The position numbers were made by a program, and so were the translations under genes. Under the pieces are notes generated by a model. It was given only the letters and a program-made list of their open reading frames with translations. It ran no database searches and was not told where the DNA came from. DNA of 64,000 nucleotides from Rhodobacteraceae bacterium HTCC2150 (lineage in GTDB: Bacteria; Pseudomonadota; Alphaproteobacteria; Rhodobacterales; Rhodobacteraceae), in contig AAXZ01000002.1 of the NCBI GenBank assembly GCA_000169395.1, positions 620,001-684,000 of the forward strand. The letters run 5' to 3'. The stretch's first letter is position 1. Every line of letters begins with the position of its first letter. Positions 42,993 through 51,032 of this stretch are shown here, piece by piece.

Positions 42993-43765
42993 AGGCTGTT
43001 CCTTTTCAAGAATTCTGTTATCAGATTGTTCACTTCTTTGGGGGCTTCTTGGTTCACCATATGACCTGCGTTATCGATCACATGAAATGCACTTTGTGCC
43101 AGATGGTTGGCCATCCATTCCATCGTTCGCACCGGCGCACTGGCGTCTTTTGCCCCGCAAAAAACCAAGGACGGACATTGGATATCACCCAAATCATTGC
43201 GACGATTAAACGATGTCAAACACGGTAAAATTGAACGCCAACTGGCCATGGGCACACTTCCCAAGATGCGCGCAATTTCTGCTATTAGTGCATGATCATC
43301 CTGTGCACCTACCAAGTGCGGTGCCGCTTCTTTTGCCATCTCATGCATCGATTTTCCGGCCTCTAGCGGTGCCAATCGAGCCTTTAAAAATGTATCTTTA
43401 AAACTGTCATCTCGACCACCAAAACTTGGTGTAGTTGCCATCAAAACAAGGCCGACTACTTGGTCTTTGTGGCGCAACGCATGTTCTATTGCCAACATGC
43501 CTCCTATAGATTGTCCAACCAAAACCACCTGTTGCAGTCCCAATGATTTAATAAAGTTTGATAGTTTTGTGGAAAGGGCGGCAAAATTATGCGCACCCTC
43601 ATCGCTTTCGCCATATCCAGGCATATCCCATGCAATAACCCGGTGGTTTGGAATTCCAGACAATTGATTTACAAAACTATCGCGACCACCACCAATTCCA
43701 TGAAGGCAGATGATCGCTGGGCCCTGCCCTGCCTCAATGTAGCTTATACCAGCACTGCGTTTCAA
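42989..43765 (-). CDS. Alpha/beta hydrolase (possible N-formylmaleamate deformylase-like)
   Basis: This 258-residue hydrolase has the oxyanion region IICLHGIGGGRDSF, nucleophile elbow VGQSIGGM, an acidic residue near FCGAKDASAP and the catalytic His in DNAGHMVNQEAP. The start is a TTG overlapping the NicX-like stop (TTGA). NicD, which acts after NicX in nicotinate breakdown, is of this fold, so a similar role is inferred from position. The NicX-like gene is upstream, the dehydrogenase downstream. Confidence 0.82.
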   Translation of the reverse strand: MKRSAGISYIEAGQGPAIICLHGIGGGRDSFVNQLSGIPNHRVIAWDMPGYGESDEGAHNFAALSTKLSNFIKSLGLQQVVLVGQSIGGMLAIEHALRHKDQVVGLVLMATTPSFGGRDDSFKDTFLKARLAPLEAGKSMHEMAKEAAPHLVGAQDDHALIAEIARILGSVPMASWRSILPCLTSFNRRNDLGDIQCPSLVFCGAKDASAPVRTMEWMANHLAQSAFHVIDNAGHMVNQEAPKEVNNLITEFLKRNSL

Positions 43766-44796
43766 ACTGGCACACCGTTTGAAACCACCGCCACACCATC
43801 CAGCGCAATATCACACCCTAACATGGGCAAATCGAAATGCCCGCGCGTGAAACGCCCGGCAAATTCATTTGCCCCTGTGGAATAGAGAAAATTACCCGCC
43901 AATGCACGCAATTCGGTGCCATTGGTGTCGGCCTTGTCATACATCATCAAAGCCTCATATCGTGCAGCTGGATTAAATCCCCATCCAACATGGCTGGTCG
44001 CATAAGCGGCTGGATCGTCAAAAGCGGCAAGATAATCGCGCATCAATCGTGCATCCAAGCCATTGCCACCGACATTGGTCACGAAATCATCGGTTAATGT
44101 CAGATCAACAACACCCTCGAAATACCGCTTAAAGGTCAGATTGATGTCGCCCGCTTGATAAACCAGTCTACCATTGACGGTCCCGCGGCGCGGGAAACTA
44201 ACAATCAAACCAGCAGGCCAATGTGCCAAAGTGCCAGGACGATCTGTCCAGCCCCAAACACCAACGGTTGCTGCCCCTTCCAAATCCACTTGCAGATCCG
44301 TTCCAGCCGATGATTTCACCGTCATTTCCTTGGCCGCCCGCATGCGCCCCGTGGCCTCTTTGGCCATATCCTTAAGGTCAAGCGTTGGTACCAAACGCGC
44401 CAAAGCCTCGGGATGCTCATTTGAAACATTCATAATCCGCGCACCGGATTGCAAGATTTGCCCCGTTTCCGGAGCATGCATCAGCCCTTCGACGGTTAAA
44501 TCGACAACCACATCCGCCAAACACAATTGCGTCACGGCATCTGGTTGTCCACTCAAAGCGGTTGATGCACCGGATGATCTGATAATAGGGCCAGTCATTG
44601 GTGCAGGTGTGGGAACCTTGATGCGATCAAAACTTAACCCCATGCGAGTAAGAGCAAGTTCCGCCAATTCAACATTTATCAGTCGCGATTGACCTTCGCA
44701 AAGTACAACAATTTTTTCGGATACACGCATCTTGCAAAGAGTGAAAACCTGCTCAAACGCGTCAATCCACTCTGGCTGATGTCGATCAATATTCAT
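43762..44796 (-). CDS. nicX: NicX-like ring-cleavage dioxygenase (M29-like fold)
   Basis: This 344-residue protein resembles 2,5-dihydroxypyridine 5,6-dioxygenase NicX, which shares a fold with M29 aminopeptidases. Visible segments are RMRAAKEMTVKSSAGTDLQV, GLIVSFPRRGTVNGRLVYQA, FVTNVGGNGLDARLMRDYLA and the metal-site region VGWGFNPAARYEALMMYD, with further His in TRGHFDLPML. GAGGGA precedes the ATG at 44796. It is the first gene of a four-gene operon and divergent from a MarR gene. The true substrate could be another N-heterocycle. Confidence 0.68.
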   Translation of the reverse strand: MNIDRHQPEWIDAFEQVFTLCKMRVSEKIVVLCEGQSRLINVELAELALTRMGLSFDRIKVPTPAPMTGPIIRSSGASTALSGQPDAVTQLCLADVVVDLTVEGLMHAPETGQILQSGARIMNVSNEHPEALARLVPTLDLKDMAKEATGRMRAAKEMTVKSSAGTDLQVDLEGAATVGVWGWTDRPGTLAHWPAGLIVSFPRRGTVNGRLVYQAGDINLTFKRYFEGVVDLTLTDDFVTNVGGNGLDARLMRDYLAAFDDPAAYATSHVGWGFNPAARYEALMMYDKADTNGTELRALAGNFLYSTGANEFAGRFTRGHFDLPMLGCDIALDGVAVVSNGVPV

Positions 44797-44823
44797 TGCG
44801 AATCCCTCATTTCAATCGTCAAT

Positions 44824-44856
44824 TACATGACTTTGCATATAATTACAAATCATGTA
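44824..44856. promoter_or_regulatory. Candidate MarR operator between divergent genes
   Basis: TACATGA (44824-44830) and TCATGTA (44850-44856) form a 7-bp inverted repeat around an AT-rich centre in the 70-bp gap between the NicX-like and MarR genes. A repressor bound here would control both directions. Confidence 0.5.
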
Positions 44857-44866
44857 TATTCGCCTC

Positions 44867-45301
44867 ATGACCCGTTTTATTGACAACTACCTGCTGTATC
44901 TTATGTCTCAAGCCTCGGCGAGTGCGAGTGCGATTTTCCACGAAGACTTGGCCCAGCGCGGCGTGCCAGTAACAACTTGGCGCATTTTGGCATGTCTTTA
45001 CCCAGACCAAGCTATGGGCATTAGTGAGCTTGCTAATCATTGCCTTGCAAAGCAACCTACCATGACACGCCAAATTGACCGTCTAATTGAACAAGGCTTT
45101 GTCGATCGTAAAAATGAAGATGGCGACCGACGTCGTGTAAAAGTAAGTTTAACAGTGACGGGGATCAAACTGGCTGGAACGTTAATCAAACAAGCCCGCG
45201 ACCACGAGGCCGATCTTTTAGGTGATATCACAGAGGAAGACAAAGTCGCACTAAAGTCCGTTTTGGCGAAAATTATGCTGCGCAGCGAAGGTGCAGCATA
45301 A
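44867..45301 (+). CDS. MarR-family transcription regulator
   Basis: This 144-residue winged-helix regulator has dimer helices at the N-terminus, GISELANHCLAKQPTMTRQI as helix-turn-helix, LIEQGFVDRKNEDGDRRRVK as the wing, and a C-terminal dimer helix. It faces the NicX-like operon and probably represses it until a substrate binds. No strong ribosome binding site; the ATG at 44852 is an alternative start. Confidence 0.88.
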   Translation: MTRFIDNYLLYLMSQASASASAIFHEDLAQRGVPVTTWRILACLYPDQAMGISELANHCLAKQPTMTRQIDRLIEQGFVDRKNEDGDRRRVKVSLTVTGIKLAGTLIKQARDHEADLLGDITEEDKVALKSVLAKIMLRSEGAA

Positions 45302-45485
45302 TTCGTCTATCTAATTGATATTATTATGATGTTAAAACGAAGAGTACGAGTAGAAAACCCAGTCATCTCTCATAACATTTACTTTCATCCAGGCGCAGCA
45401 TAATCGCGAAAAATCCGTTTTCTGGAAACGAATTGTAATTGCTTAATCTCCATGCAAGGATCAATTCTTAACTAGGAGAAATACT

Positions 45486-46733
45486 GTGTCTGCTAATCTA
45501 AACATCACAATTATCGGTGCCGGAATCGTTGGTGTTTCAACCGCGATTTGGCTGCAACGCGACGGTCATAATGTCACTTTGCTTGACAAGTCTGGTGTTG
45601 CTGCGGGAACATCTTATGGCAACGCAGGGATTTTGGCTTCTGCTGCCGTTGTACCAGTAACGGTGCCTGGTTTGCTGATGAAAGCCCCCAAAATGTTGTT
45701 CGACAGAAACCAACCACTGTTCTTGCGTTGGTCATATCTGCCCCGATTGATCCCCTTTCTCTTTCGTTACCTCAAGAATGGCTCGGCCGCAGCGAATGCC
45801 AAGATTGCTGCTGGGTTAACAGAAATGATGCACGACAGTCCGGATCAGCATTTGGCACTGGCCAATGGAACGGGCGCTGAGAAGTACATCGATACTACCG
45901 ATTATTTCTATGGCTACAAAGATCAGCAATCTTTCAATTCAGACGCCTATGGTTGGAACATCCGCAAGCAACACGGTTATGATTTTTCAGAACTTAACGC
46001 CGATGAATTATCTGCCTTTGACCCCTCATTGGCTGGGCGTTTTGGTCATGGTGTTCGCCTAACAAATCACGGCCGCATCACAGATCCCGGGGCGTATGTT
46101 AATGCGCTTGCTGATCATTTTGTGGCACAAGGCGGTAAAATTGAAACCGCTGAGGTTACTGGTTTTGAAATCAAAATTGGCAAGTGTACTGGATTGCAAA
46201 CGACAAATGGCACACTCAAAGCGGACCGCTTCGTTGTAACCACGGGTGCATGGTCCAAGGATCTGGCAACTGCGTTGGGCGTTTCAATCCCTTTTGAATC
46301 TGAACGCGGCTATCATATTGAATATGTAAACCCATCAATCACATTGCGGGCACCAATCATGGTTGCCGCAGGCAAGTTTGTGGTGAATTCCATGGATGGC
46401 CGCATGCGCGCAGCAGGGGTTGTGGAATTTGGTGGTCTTGATGCCCCAGCCAGTCGCGCCCCATTTGAGTTATTGAAGCGCCAAATGGCCGAACTGTTCC
46501 CTGATTTAACGTATGACAGAATTGATGAATGGATGGGTCACCGCCCCTCGACCAGCGATTCACTGCCAGTAATCGGTGCTGCCCCAAATGCAGACAACGT
46601 ATTTTTAGGGTACGGGCATCAACATATTGGCCTGACAGGTGGGCCGAAAACCGGGCGTTGGTTGGCAAAACTAGCCGCTGGCACACCAATTAACACGGAT
46701 TTGTCGCCTTATGCCGCAGATCGAAAAGGGTAA
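45486..46733 (+). CDS. FAD-dependent D-amino acid dehydrogenase (DadA-like)
   Basis: This 415-residue flavoprotein of the DAO family has the Rossmann motif IIGAGIVGVSTAIWLQRDGH, GTSYGNAGILASAAVVPV and the C-terminal RPSTSDSLPVIG and GYGHQHIGLTGGPKTG. It oxidatively deaminates a D-amino acid or similar amine. The start is a GTG at 45486 with AGGAGA upstream. It is followed after two bases by a PLP dehydratase, so the two probably break down one amino-acid-type substrate. Confidence 0.85.
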   Translation: MSANLNITIIGAGIVGVSTAIWLQRDGHNVTLLDKSGVAAGTSYGNAGILASAAVVPVTVPGLLMKAPKMLFDRNQPLFLRWSYLPRLIPFLFRYLKNGSAAANAKIAAGLTEMMHDSPDQHLALANGTGAEKYIDTTDYFYGYKDQQSFNSDAYGWNIRKQHGYDFSELNADELSAFDPSLAGRFGHGVRLTNHGRITDPGAYVNALADHFVAQGGKIETAEVTGFEIKIGKCTGLQTTNGTLKADRFVVTTGAWSKDLATALGVSIPFESERGYHIEYVNPSITLRAPIMVAAGKFVVNSMDGRMRAAGVVEFGGLDAPASRAPFELLKRQMAELFPDLTYDRIDEWMGHRPSTSDSLPVIGAAPNADNVFLGYGHQHIGLTGGPKTGRWLAKLAAGTPINTDLSPYAADRKG

Positions 46734-46735
46734 AA

Positions 46736-47713
46736 TTGATATTTTCTGCCGCCGAACTTAGGGCCGCATGCGATCTTGTTTATACTCAAATGCCGCCGAC
46801 GCCACAGTATGTTTGGCCGACGTTAACGAAACGCTTTGGGGCCGCGGTTTGGGTAAAGCATGAAAACCACGGCCCAACGGGTGCATTTAAAGTACGCGGC
46901 GGTATTACCTATATTAACTGGCTAAAACGCACGCACCCTGATGCGTCAGGGATTTGTACAGCTACACGCGGTAATCACGGGCAATCACAGGCTCGCGCTG
47001 CGCTGGCCGCGGGGTTGACCGCCAAAGTTTATGTGCCGTTTGGCAATTCAGTTGAAAAGAACGCCGCGATGCGTGCCTTTGGGGCGGAAGTGATTGAATT
47101 TGGACATGATTTCGAAACAGCTAGAGATGAAGCATTTCGTGTCGCAGACGCAGAAAACTTGGCCATTGTTCCCTCTTATCACACAGAATTGGTGCGCGGC
47201 GTTGCCACCTATGGCTTTGAATTTCTTACGGCTGCACCAGATCTAGATACTGTTTATGTGCCAATTGGTTGCGGGTCTGGCATTTGCGGTGTGATCGCTG
47301 CGCGTGATGCACTTGGTCTGGATTGCGAGGTTGTTGGCGTGGTTTCTGAGCACGCTCAATGCGCACTGCTTTCTGCGCAAAGTGATCGCTTGGTTGAAAC
47401 CAATTCAGCGCATACTTTTGCCGACGGCATGGCGGTTCGAGTGCCCATTCAAGAAGCGTTGGATGTTTACGCAAAAGGTGCCGCAAGGATCATCAAAGTG
47501 AGCGAGGCTGAAATCGCCCAAGCCTGTCATATCTATTTCACCGACATTCACAATGTAGCCGAGGGCGCAGGTGCTGCTGCATTGGCTGGATTGATCCATG
47601 AACAAGAGATCATGCGCAACAAGAAAGTCGGTGTGATTTTGAGCGGTGGCAATATCGATGCGCCGCAGTTTTCCACCATTCTGAACGGTGGCATCCCAAC
47701 GGTTAACACATAG
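46736..47713 (+). CDS. PLP-dependent threonine/serine dehydratase-like enzyme
   Basis: This 325-residue fold-type II PLP enzyme has the Lys in HGPTGAFKVRGG, TATRGNHGQSQA for substrate binding, YVPIGCGSGICGV as the phosphate-binding loop and ILSGGNID at the end. It lacks the regulatory ACT domain of IlvA, so it is a catabolic dehydratase. It also resembles EutB of hydroxyectoine breakdown. It starts at TTG 46736 with AAAGGG upstream. Coupled to the DadA-like gene. Confidence 0.83.
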   Translation: MIFSAAELRAACDLVYTQMPPTPQYVWPTLTKRFGAAVWVKHENHGPTGAFKVRGGITYINWLKRTHPDASGICTATRGNHGQSQARAALAAGLTAKVYVPFGNSVEKNAAMRAFGAEVIEFGHDFETARDEAFRVADAENLAIVPSYHTELVRGVATYGFEFLTAAPDLDTVYVPIGCGSGICGVIAARDALGLDCEVVGVVSEHAQCALLSAQSDRLVETNSAHTFADGMAVRVPIQEALDVYAKGAARIIKVSEAEIAQACHIYFTDIHNVAEGAGAAALAGLIHEQEIMRNKKVGVILSGGNIDAPQFSTILNGGIPTVNT

Positions 47714-47842
47714 TTAATCGGAATATCTGGCCACAAATCTCGCCCGAAAAAACACGAGTCAAACCCTGTAAATTGCATTTCCTGACGTAAAGCGTTATGT
47801 TGGCGTTATAAAAGCGCCGAAAAATCGGCCGTAAGGCAGGAT

Positions 47843-48313
47843 ATGCAGATCGTTAGTGTGAAACAAGAAAAGCTTGAATTGGGCGATAGGTCCAAAGACG
47901 GGGTCAGTACGCAATTTGCGGCCCTTTGTTATCGCGCGCGCAAAGACAAAGTTGAAGTGCTGCTCATTACGTCGCGACGAACTAAACGTTGGATCCTGCC
48001 GAAAGGTTGGCCAATGGACGGAATGACGCCAGCAAAAGCCGCCGAAACCGAAGCCTTTGAAGAGGCAGGTGCAACGGGGAAAATGAAAAATTCCTGTTCT
48101 GGTATTTATTCTTATTCCAAAGAAGTGGATAATATGGGTCGACCAGTCATCGTCGCCGTTTTTCCGCTTAAAGTTAAGAAAATGCTAAAGGATTTCCCCG
48201 AAAAGGGGCAAAGAACCCTGAAATGGTTTAGTCGAAAGAAGGCTGCAACTTTGGTATATGAACCAGAATTGCAGCAAATCATTAAAAACTTTGACCCGTC
48301 GCTTTTGTCTTGA
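47843..48313 (+). CDS. Nudix hydrolase
   Basis: This 156-residue protein has WILPKGWPMDG followed by the Nudix box GMTPAKAAETEAFEEAGATG, in which the usual REUXEE is EAFEEAG (Arg replaced by Glu upstream). The size and the Lys-rich lead-in resemble diphosphoinositol-polyphosphate-type Nudix proteins in this order. It hydrolyses some nucleoside or inositol diphosphate; the substrate is unknown. Confidence 0.85.
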   Translation: MQIVSVKQEKLELGDRSKDGVSTQFAALCYRARKDKVEVLLITSRRTKRWILPKGWPMDGMTPAKAAETEAFEEAGATGKMKNSCSGIYSYSKEVDNMGRPVIVAVFPLKVKKMLKDFPEKGQRTLKWFSRKKAATLVYEPELQQIIKNFDPSLLS

Positions 48314-48391
48314 ATGACTAGGCTTGCTGGCTAATTATAAGATTACGGTGTTGGGCAATCCAACGCCGGGTTTATGTAGGTCTGAAATCAA

Positions 48392-48847
48392 ATGATCCGT
48401 TACGCCTTGGCATGTTCTCAAAAACACAGCTTTGACAGTTGGTTTCAATCGGCTGACGCCTTTGATAAATTGCGTGCCGCTGGCATGACGACCTGCCCCA
48501 TATGTGGCGATGCTGATGTTAATAAGACCATCATGGCACCACGCGTTTCAACGGCACGCACCAAATCTGAAGAACCCGAAAACAAGTCGGCCCCAGCAGA
48601 ACACGGCCCTCTTTCTGGCCCCGCCAGCGCCGCGGAACAAATGGTTGGCGAGTTGAAAAAACAGCTTAAAGAAAAATCGGAATACGTTGGTGAAGGTTTT
48701 GCAGCCGAGGCGCGTAAAATTCATGACGGCGAGGCACCGGATCGTTCCATTTATGGCGAGGCACGATTGGATGAGGCCAAGAAATTGGTCGATGATGGCG
48801 TGCCTGTTGTCCCCCTGCCCTTTGCCCATAAATCCAAGGTGAACTGA
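48392..48847 (+). CDS. DUF1178 family protein
   Basis: This 151-residue protein starts MIRYALACSQKHSFDSWFQS and has TCPICGD, so Cys residues in the first 45 residues could form a zinc ribbon. A linker follows, then EYVGEGFAAEARKIHDGEAP and a conserved end. DUF1178 is common in alphaproteobacteria and has no known function. Its TGA overlaps the next ATG. Confidence 0.9.
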   Translation: MIRYALACSQKHSFDSWFQSADAFDKLRAAGMTTCPICGDADVNKTIMAPRVSTARTKSEEPENKSAPAEHGPLSGPASAAEQMVGELKKQLKEKSEYVGEGFAAEARKIHDGEAPDRSIYGEARLDEAKKLVDDGVPVVPLPFAHKSKVN

Positions 48848-49497
48848 TGCCAAAAGTGATGATAACAGGTGCCAATCGCGGCATTGGACGTGCGATGTTG
48901 GATTTGTACGTGGCGCGTGGGTGGGATTGTATTGCCACCTCACGCCAAGATATGCCCGCCCAAGAAAACGTGACGTGGGTGAATTTGGATGTTCGTGATC
49001 CCAATTCGCACCAGACGATTGAAGGCCCTCTTGATCTGTTGATCTGCAATGCCGGTGTTTACTTGGATAAAGGCGCGACAATCGGCAATGGTTTTTCAGC
49101 CAGTGATTGGTCTGAAACGATGGCGGCAAACGTTACCGGTGTTTACCTGACAATCGAGGCGCAACTTGATGCGGTGCGTCAATCCAAGGCCGGCAAGATT
49201 GCGATTATTTCTTCGCAAATGGCCAGTTCCACCAATGCGCCGGGCGGTTCATACATTTACCGTGCTTCAAAAGCGGCTGCGTTAAATTTGGGTCGAAACC
49301 TATCTTCTGACCTGAAATCCGAAGGTATCGCCGTTGGCATTTATCATCCAGGTTGGGTGCAAACAGACATGGGTGGCGGCGAGGCAGACATTGATGTGGC
49401 CACCGCGTCAAATGGCTTGATTGCGCGATTTGAAGAATTATCAATCGAGACAACCGGCTGTTTTGAAACTTGGGATGGGCGTGCGCATCCTTACTAA
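48847..49497 (+). CDS. Short-chain dehydrogenase/reductase
   Basis: This 216-residue SDR has the nucleotide motif TGANRGIGRAM, DLLICNAGVYL, the catalytic Ser in IAIISSQMASS and YIYRASKAA with the YxxxK pair. It is similar to C-factor-like short SDRs. It is coupled to the DUF1178 gene; the substrate is unknown. Confidence 0.9.
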   Translation: MPKVMITGANRGIGRAMLDLYVARGWDCIATSRQDMPAQENVTWVNLDVRDPNSHQTIEGPLDLLICNAGVYLDKGATIGNGFSASDWSETMAANVTGVYLTIEAQLDAVRQSKAGKIAIISSQMASSTNAPGGSYIYRASKAAALNLGRNLSSDLKSEGIAVGIYHPGWVQTDMGGGEADIDVATASNGLIARFEELSIETTGCFETWDGRAHPY

Positions 49498-49595
49498 GTG
49501 AGATGTTCAGCCCAAAACCAAACCTGCGGCGCAATAACAGGTTGCCCTTACCCCCATCACCCCGTATGGAAACTGCGTTATAAAAGGGGATTTTC

Positions 49596-50834
49596 ATGCC
49601 ACGTCTGGTGATGAAATTTGGCGGCACATCTGTTGCCAATTTAGATCGTATCAAACGAGTTGCAAAACGCATTGGCGTTGAAGTGGCCCGTGGGTACGAA
49701 GTTATCGTTATTGTTTCAGCAATGTCAGGCAAAACCAATGAGTTGGTGGGTTGGGTACAAGAGACCTCGCCCCTGTTTGACGCGCGTGAGTTTGATGCAA
49801 TTGTATCTTCGGGTGAAAACGTCACCGCTGGCTTGATGGCTTTGACCTTGCAGGAAATGGATATTCCGGCACGCTCATGGCAGGGTTGGCAAGTGCCAGT
49901 TCAAACCACCTCGGCGCACTCAAGCGCCCGAATTGAGGCGATTCCGACGGATAATCTGGATGCAAAATTCGCTGAAGGCATGAAAGTAGCCGTGGTTGCT
50001 GGCTTTCAAGGCGTCAGCGATGAGGGACGGATCACAACGCTTGGTCGCGGTGGTTCTGACACGACGGCTGTTGCATTCGCCGCTGCATTTGATGCGGAAC
50101 GTTGCGATATTTATACAGATGTGGACGGTGTTTATACAACGGATCCACGGATCACAGACAAGGCCCGCAAGTTGGACCGGATCGCATTTGAAGAAATGTT
50201 AGAACTGGCATCCTTGGGTGCCAAAGTGTTGCAAACCCGTTCGGTTGAACTGGCGATGCGGTACAAAGTAAAACTGCGGGTTCTAAGCAGTTTTGACGAA
50301 CAAACAGATACGTCCGGCACATTGGTGTGCGACGAGGAGGACATCATGGAAAGCAATGTAGTTGCAGGCGTCGCCTATTCGCGTGACGAAGCTAAAATGA
50401 CACTTTTGGCCGTGGCCGATCGCCCGGGTATCGCCGCCGCCATTTTCGGGCCGTTGTCCGAAGCGGGCGTGAACGTAGATATGATCATTCAAAACATATC
50501 TGAGGAAGGCCGCACTGATATGACGTTCAGCTTGCCAACAGACCAAGTTTTGCGAGCTACAGAGGCCGTTGATGCGCTTAAGACATCAGGCAATGTAAAC
50601 TTTGAAAAACTAGAAACCGACGCAGAAGTTGCCAAGGTTTCCGTTGTCGGCATCGGCATGCGCAGCCACGCAGGTGTTGCCAGCAAAATGTTCGCGGCCC
50701 TTTCAGCCGAAGGCGTAAACATCAAAGTTATCTCTACCTCTGAAATCAAAATCTCAGTTTTGGTTGATCGCAAGTACATGGAATTGGCTGTGCAAGCACT
50801 GCACGATGCCTTTGAGCTTGAAAAAGAAGGCTAA
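49596..50834 (+). CDS. lysC: Aspartate kinase
   Basis: This 412-residue enzyme phosphorylates aspartate, the first step to lysine, threonine and methionine. It has the N-terminal KFGGTSVANLDRI, SGENVTAGLMAL, GRGGSDTTAVAFA and two C-terminal ACT domains (about 265-410) for feedback control by lysine and threonine. GGGGA precedes the ATG. Thr synthesis is completed by thrC further right in this window. Confidence 0.96.
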   Translation: MPRLVMKFGGTSVANLDRIKRVAKRIGVEVARGYEVIVIVSAMSGKTNELVGWVQETSPLFDAREFDAIVSSGENVTAGLMALTLQEMDIPARSWQGWQVPVQTTSAHSSARIEAIPTDNLDAKFAEGMKVAVVAGFQGVSDEGRITTLGRGGSDTTAVAFAAAFDAERCDIYTDVDGVYTTDPRITDKARKLDRIAFEEMLELASLGAKVLQTRSVELAMRYKVKLRVLSSFDEQTDTSGTLVCDEEDIMESNVVAGVAYSRDEAKMTLLAVADRPGIAAAIFGPLSEAGVNVDMIIQNISEEGRTDMTFSLPTDQVLRATEAVDALKTSGNVNFEKLETDAEVAKVSVVGIGMRSHAGVASKMFAALSAEGVNIKVISTSEIKISVLVDRKYMELAVQALHDAFELEKEG

Positions 50835-50876
50835 ATTCCAGTTGCTTTGAGCAACAAGGCACAAATGCTATTTTCG

Positions 50877-50911
50877 AAAGCCTCCTTGATGTTGAATTGA
50901 GGGGGCTTTTT
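50877..50911 (+). terminator. Terminator after lysC
   Basis: AAAGCCTCCTTGA pairs with TTGAGGGGGCTTT through several G-U pairs and is followed by TTC and more T-rich sequence, 43 bp after the lysC stop. Confidence 0.75.
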
Positions 50912-51032
50912 CTTTGCCTTAAAGTTGTGTGGTTAAATGCGTGTCGAAATTATAGGATTGCGCTCAAAGACGGATTTACGTTCAATATCTAAGTGCTTTT
51001 CCGTTTCAATTCCTGACCTGCTATGATCTATT

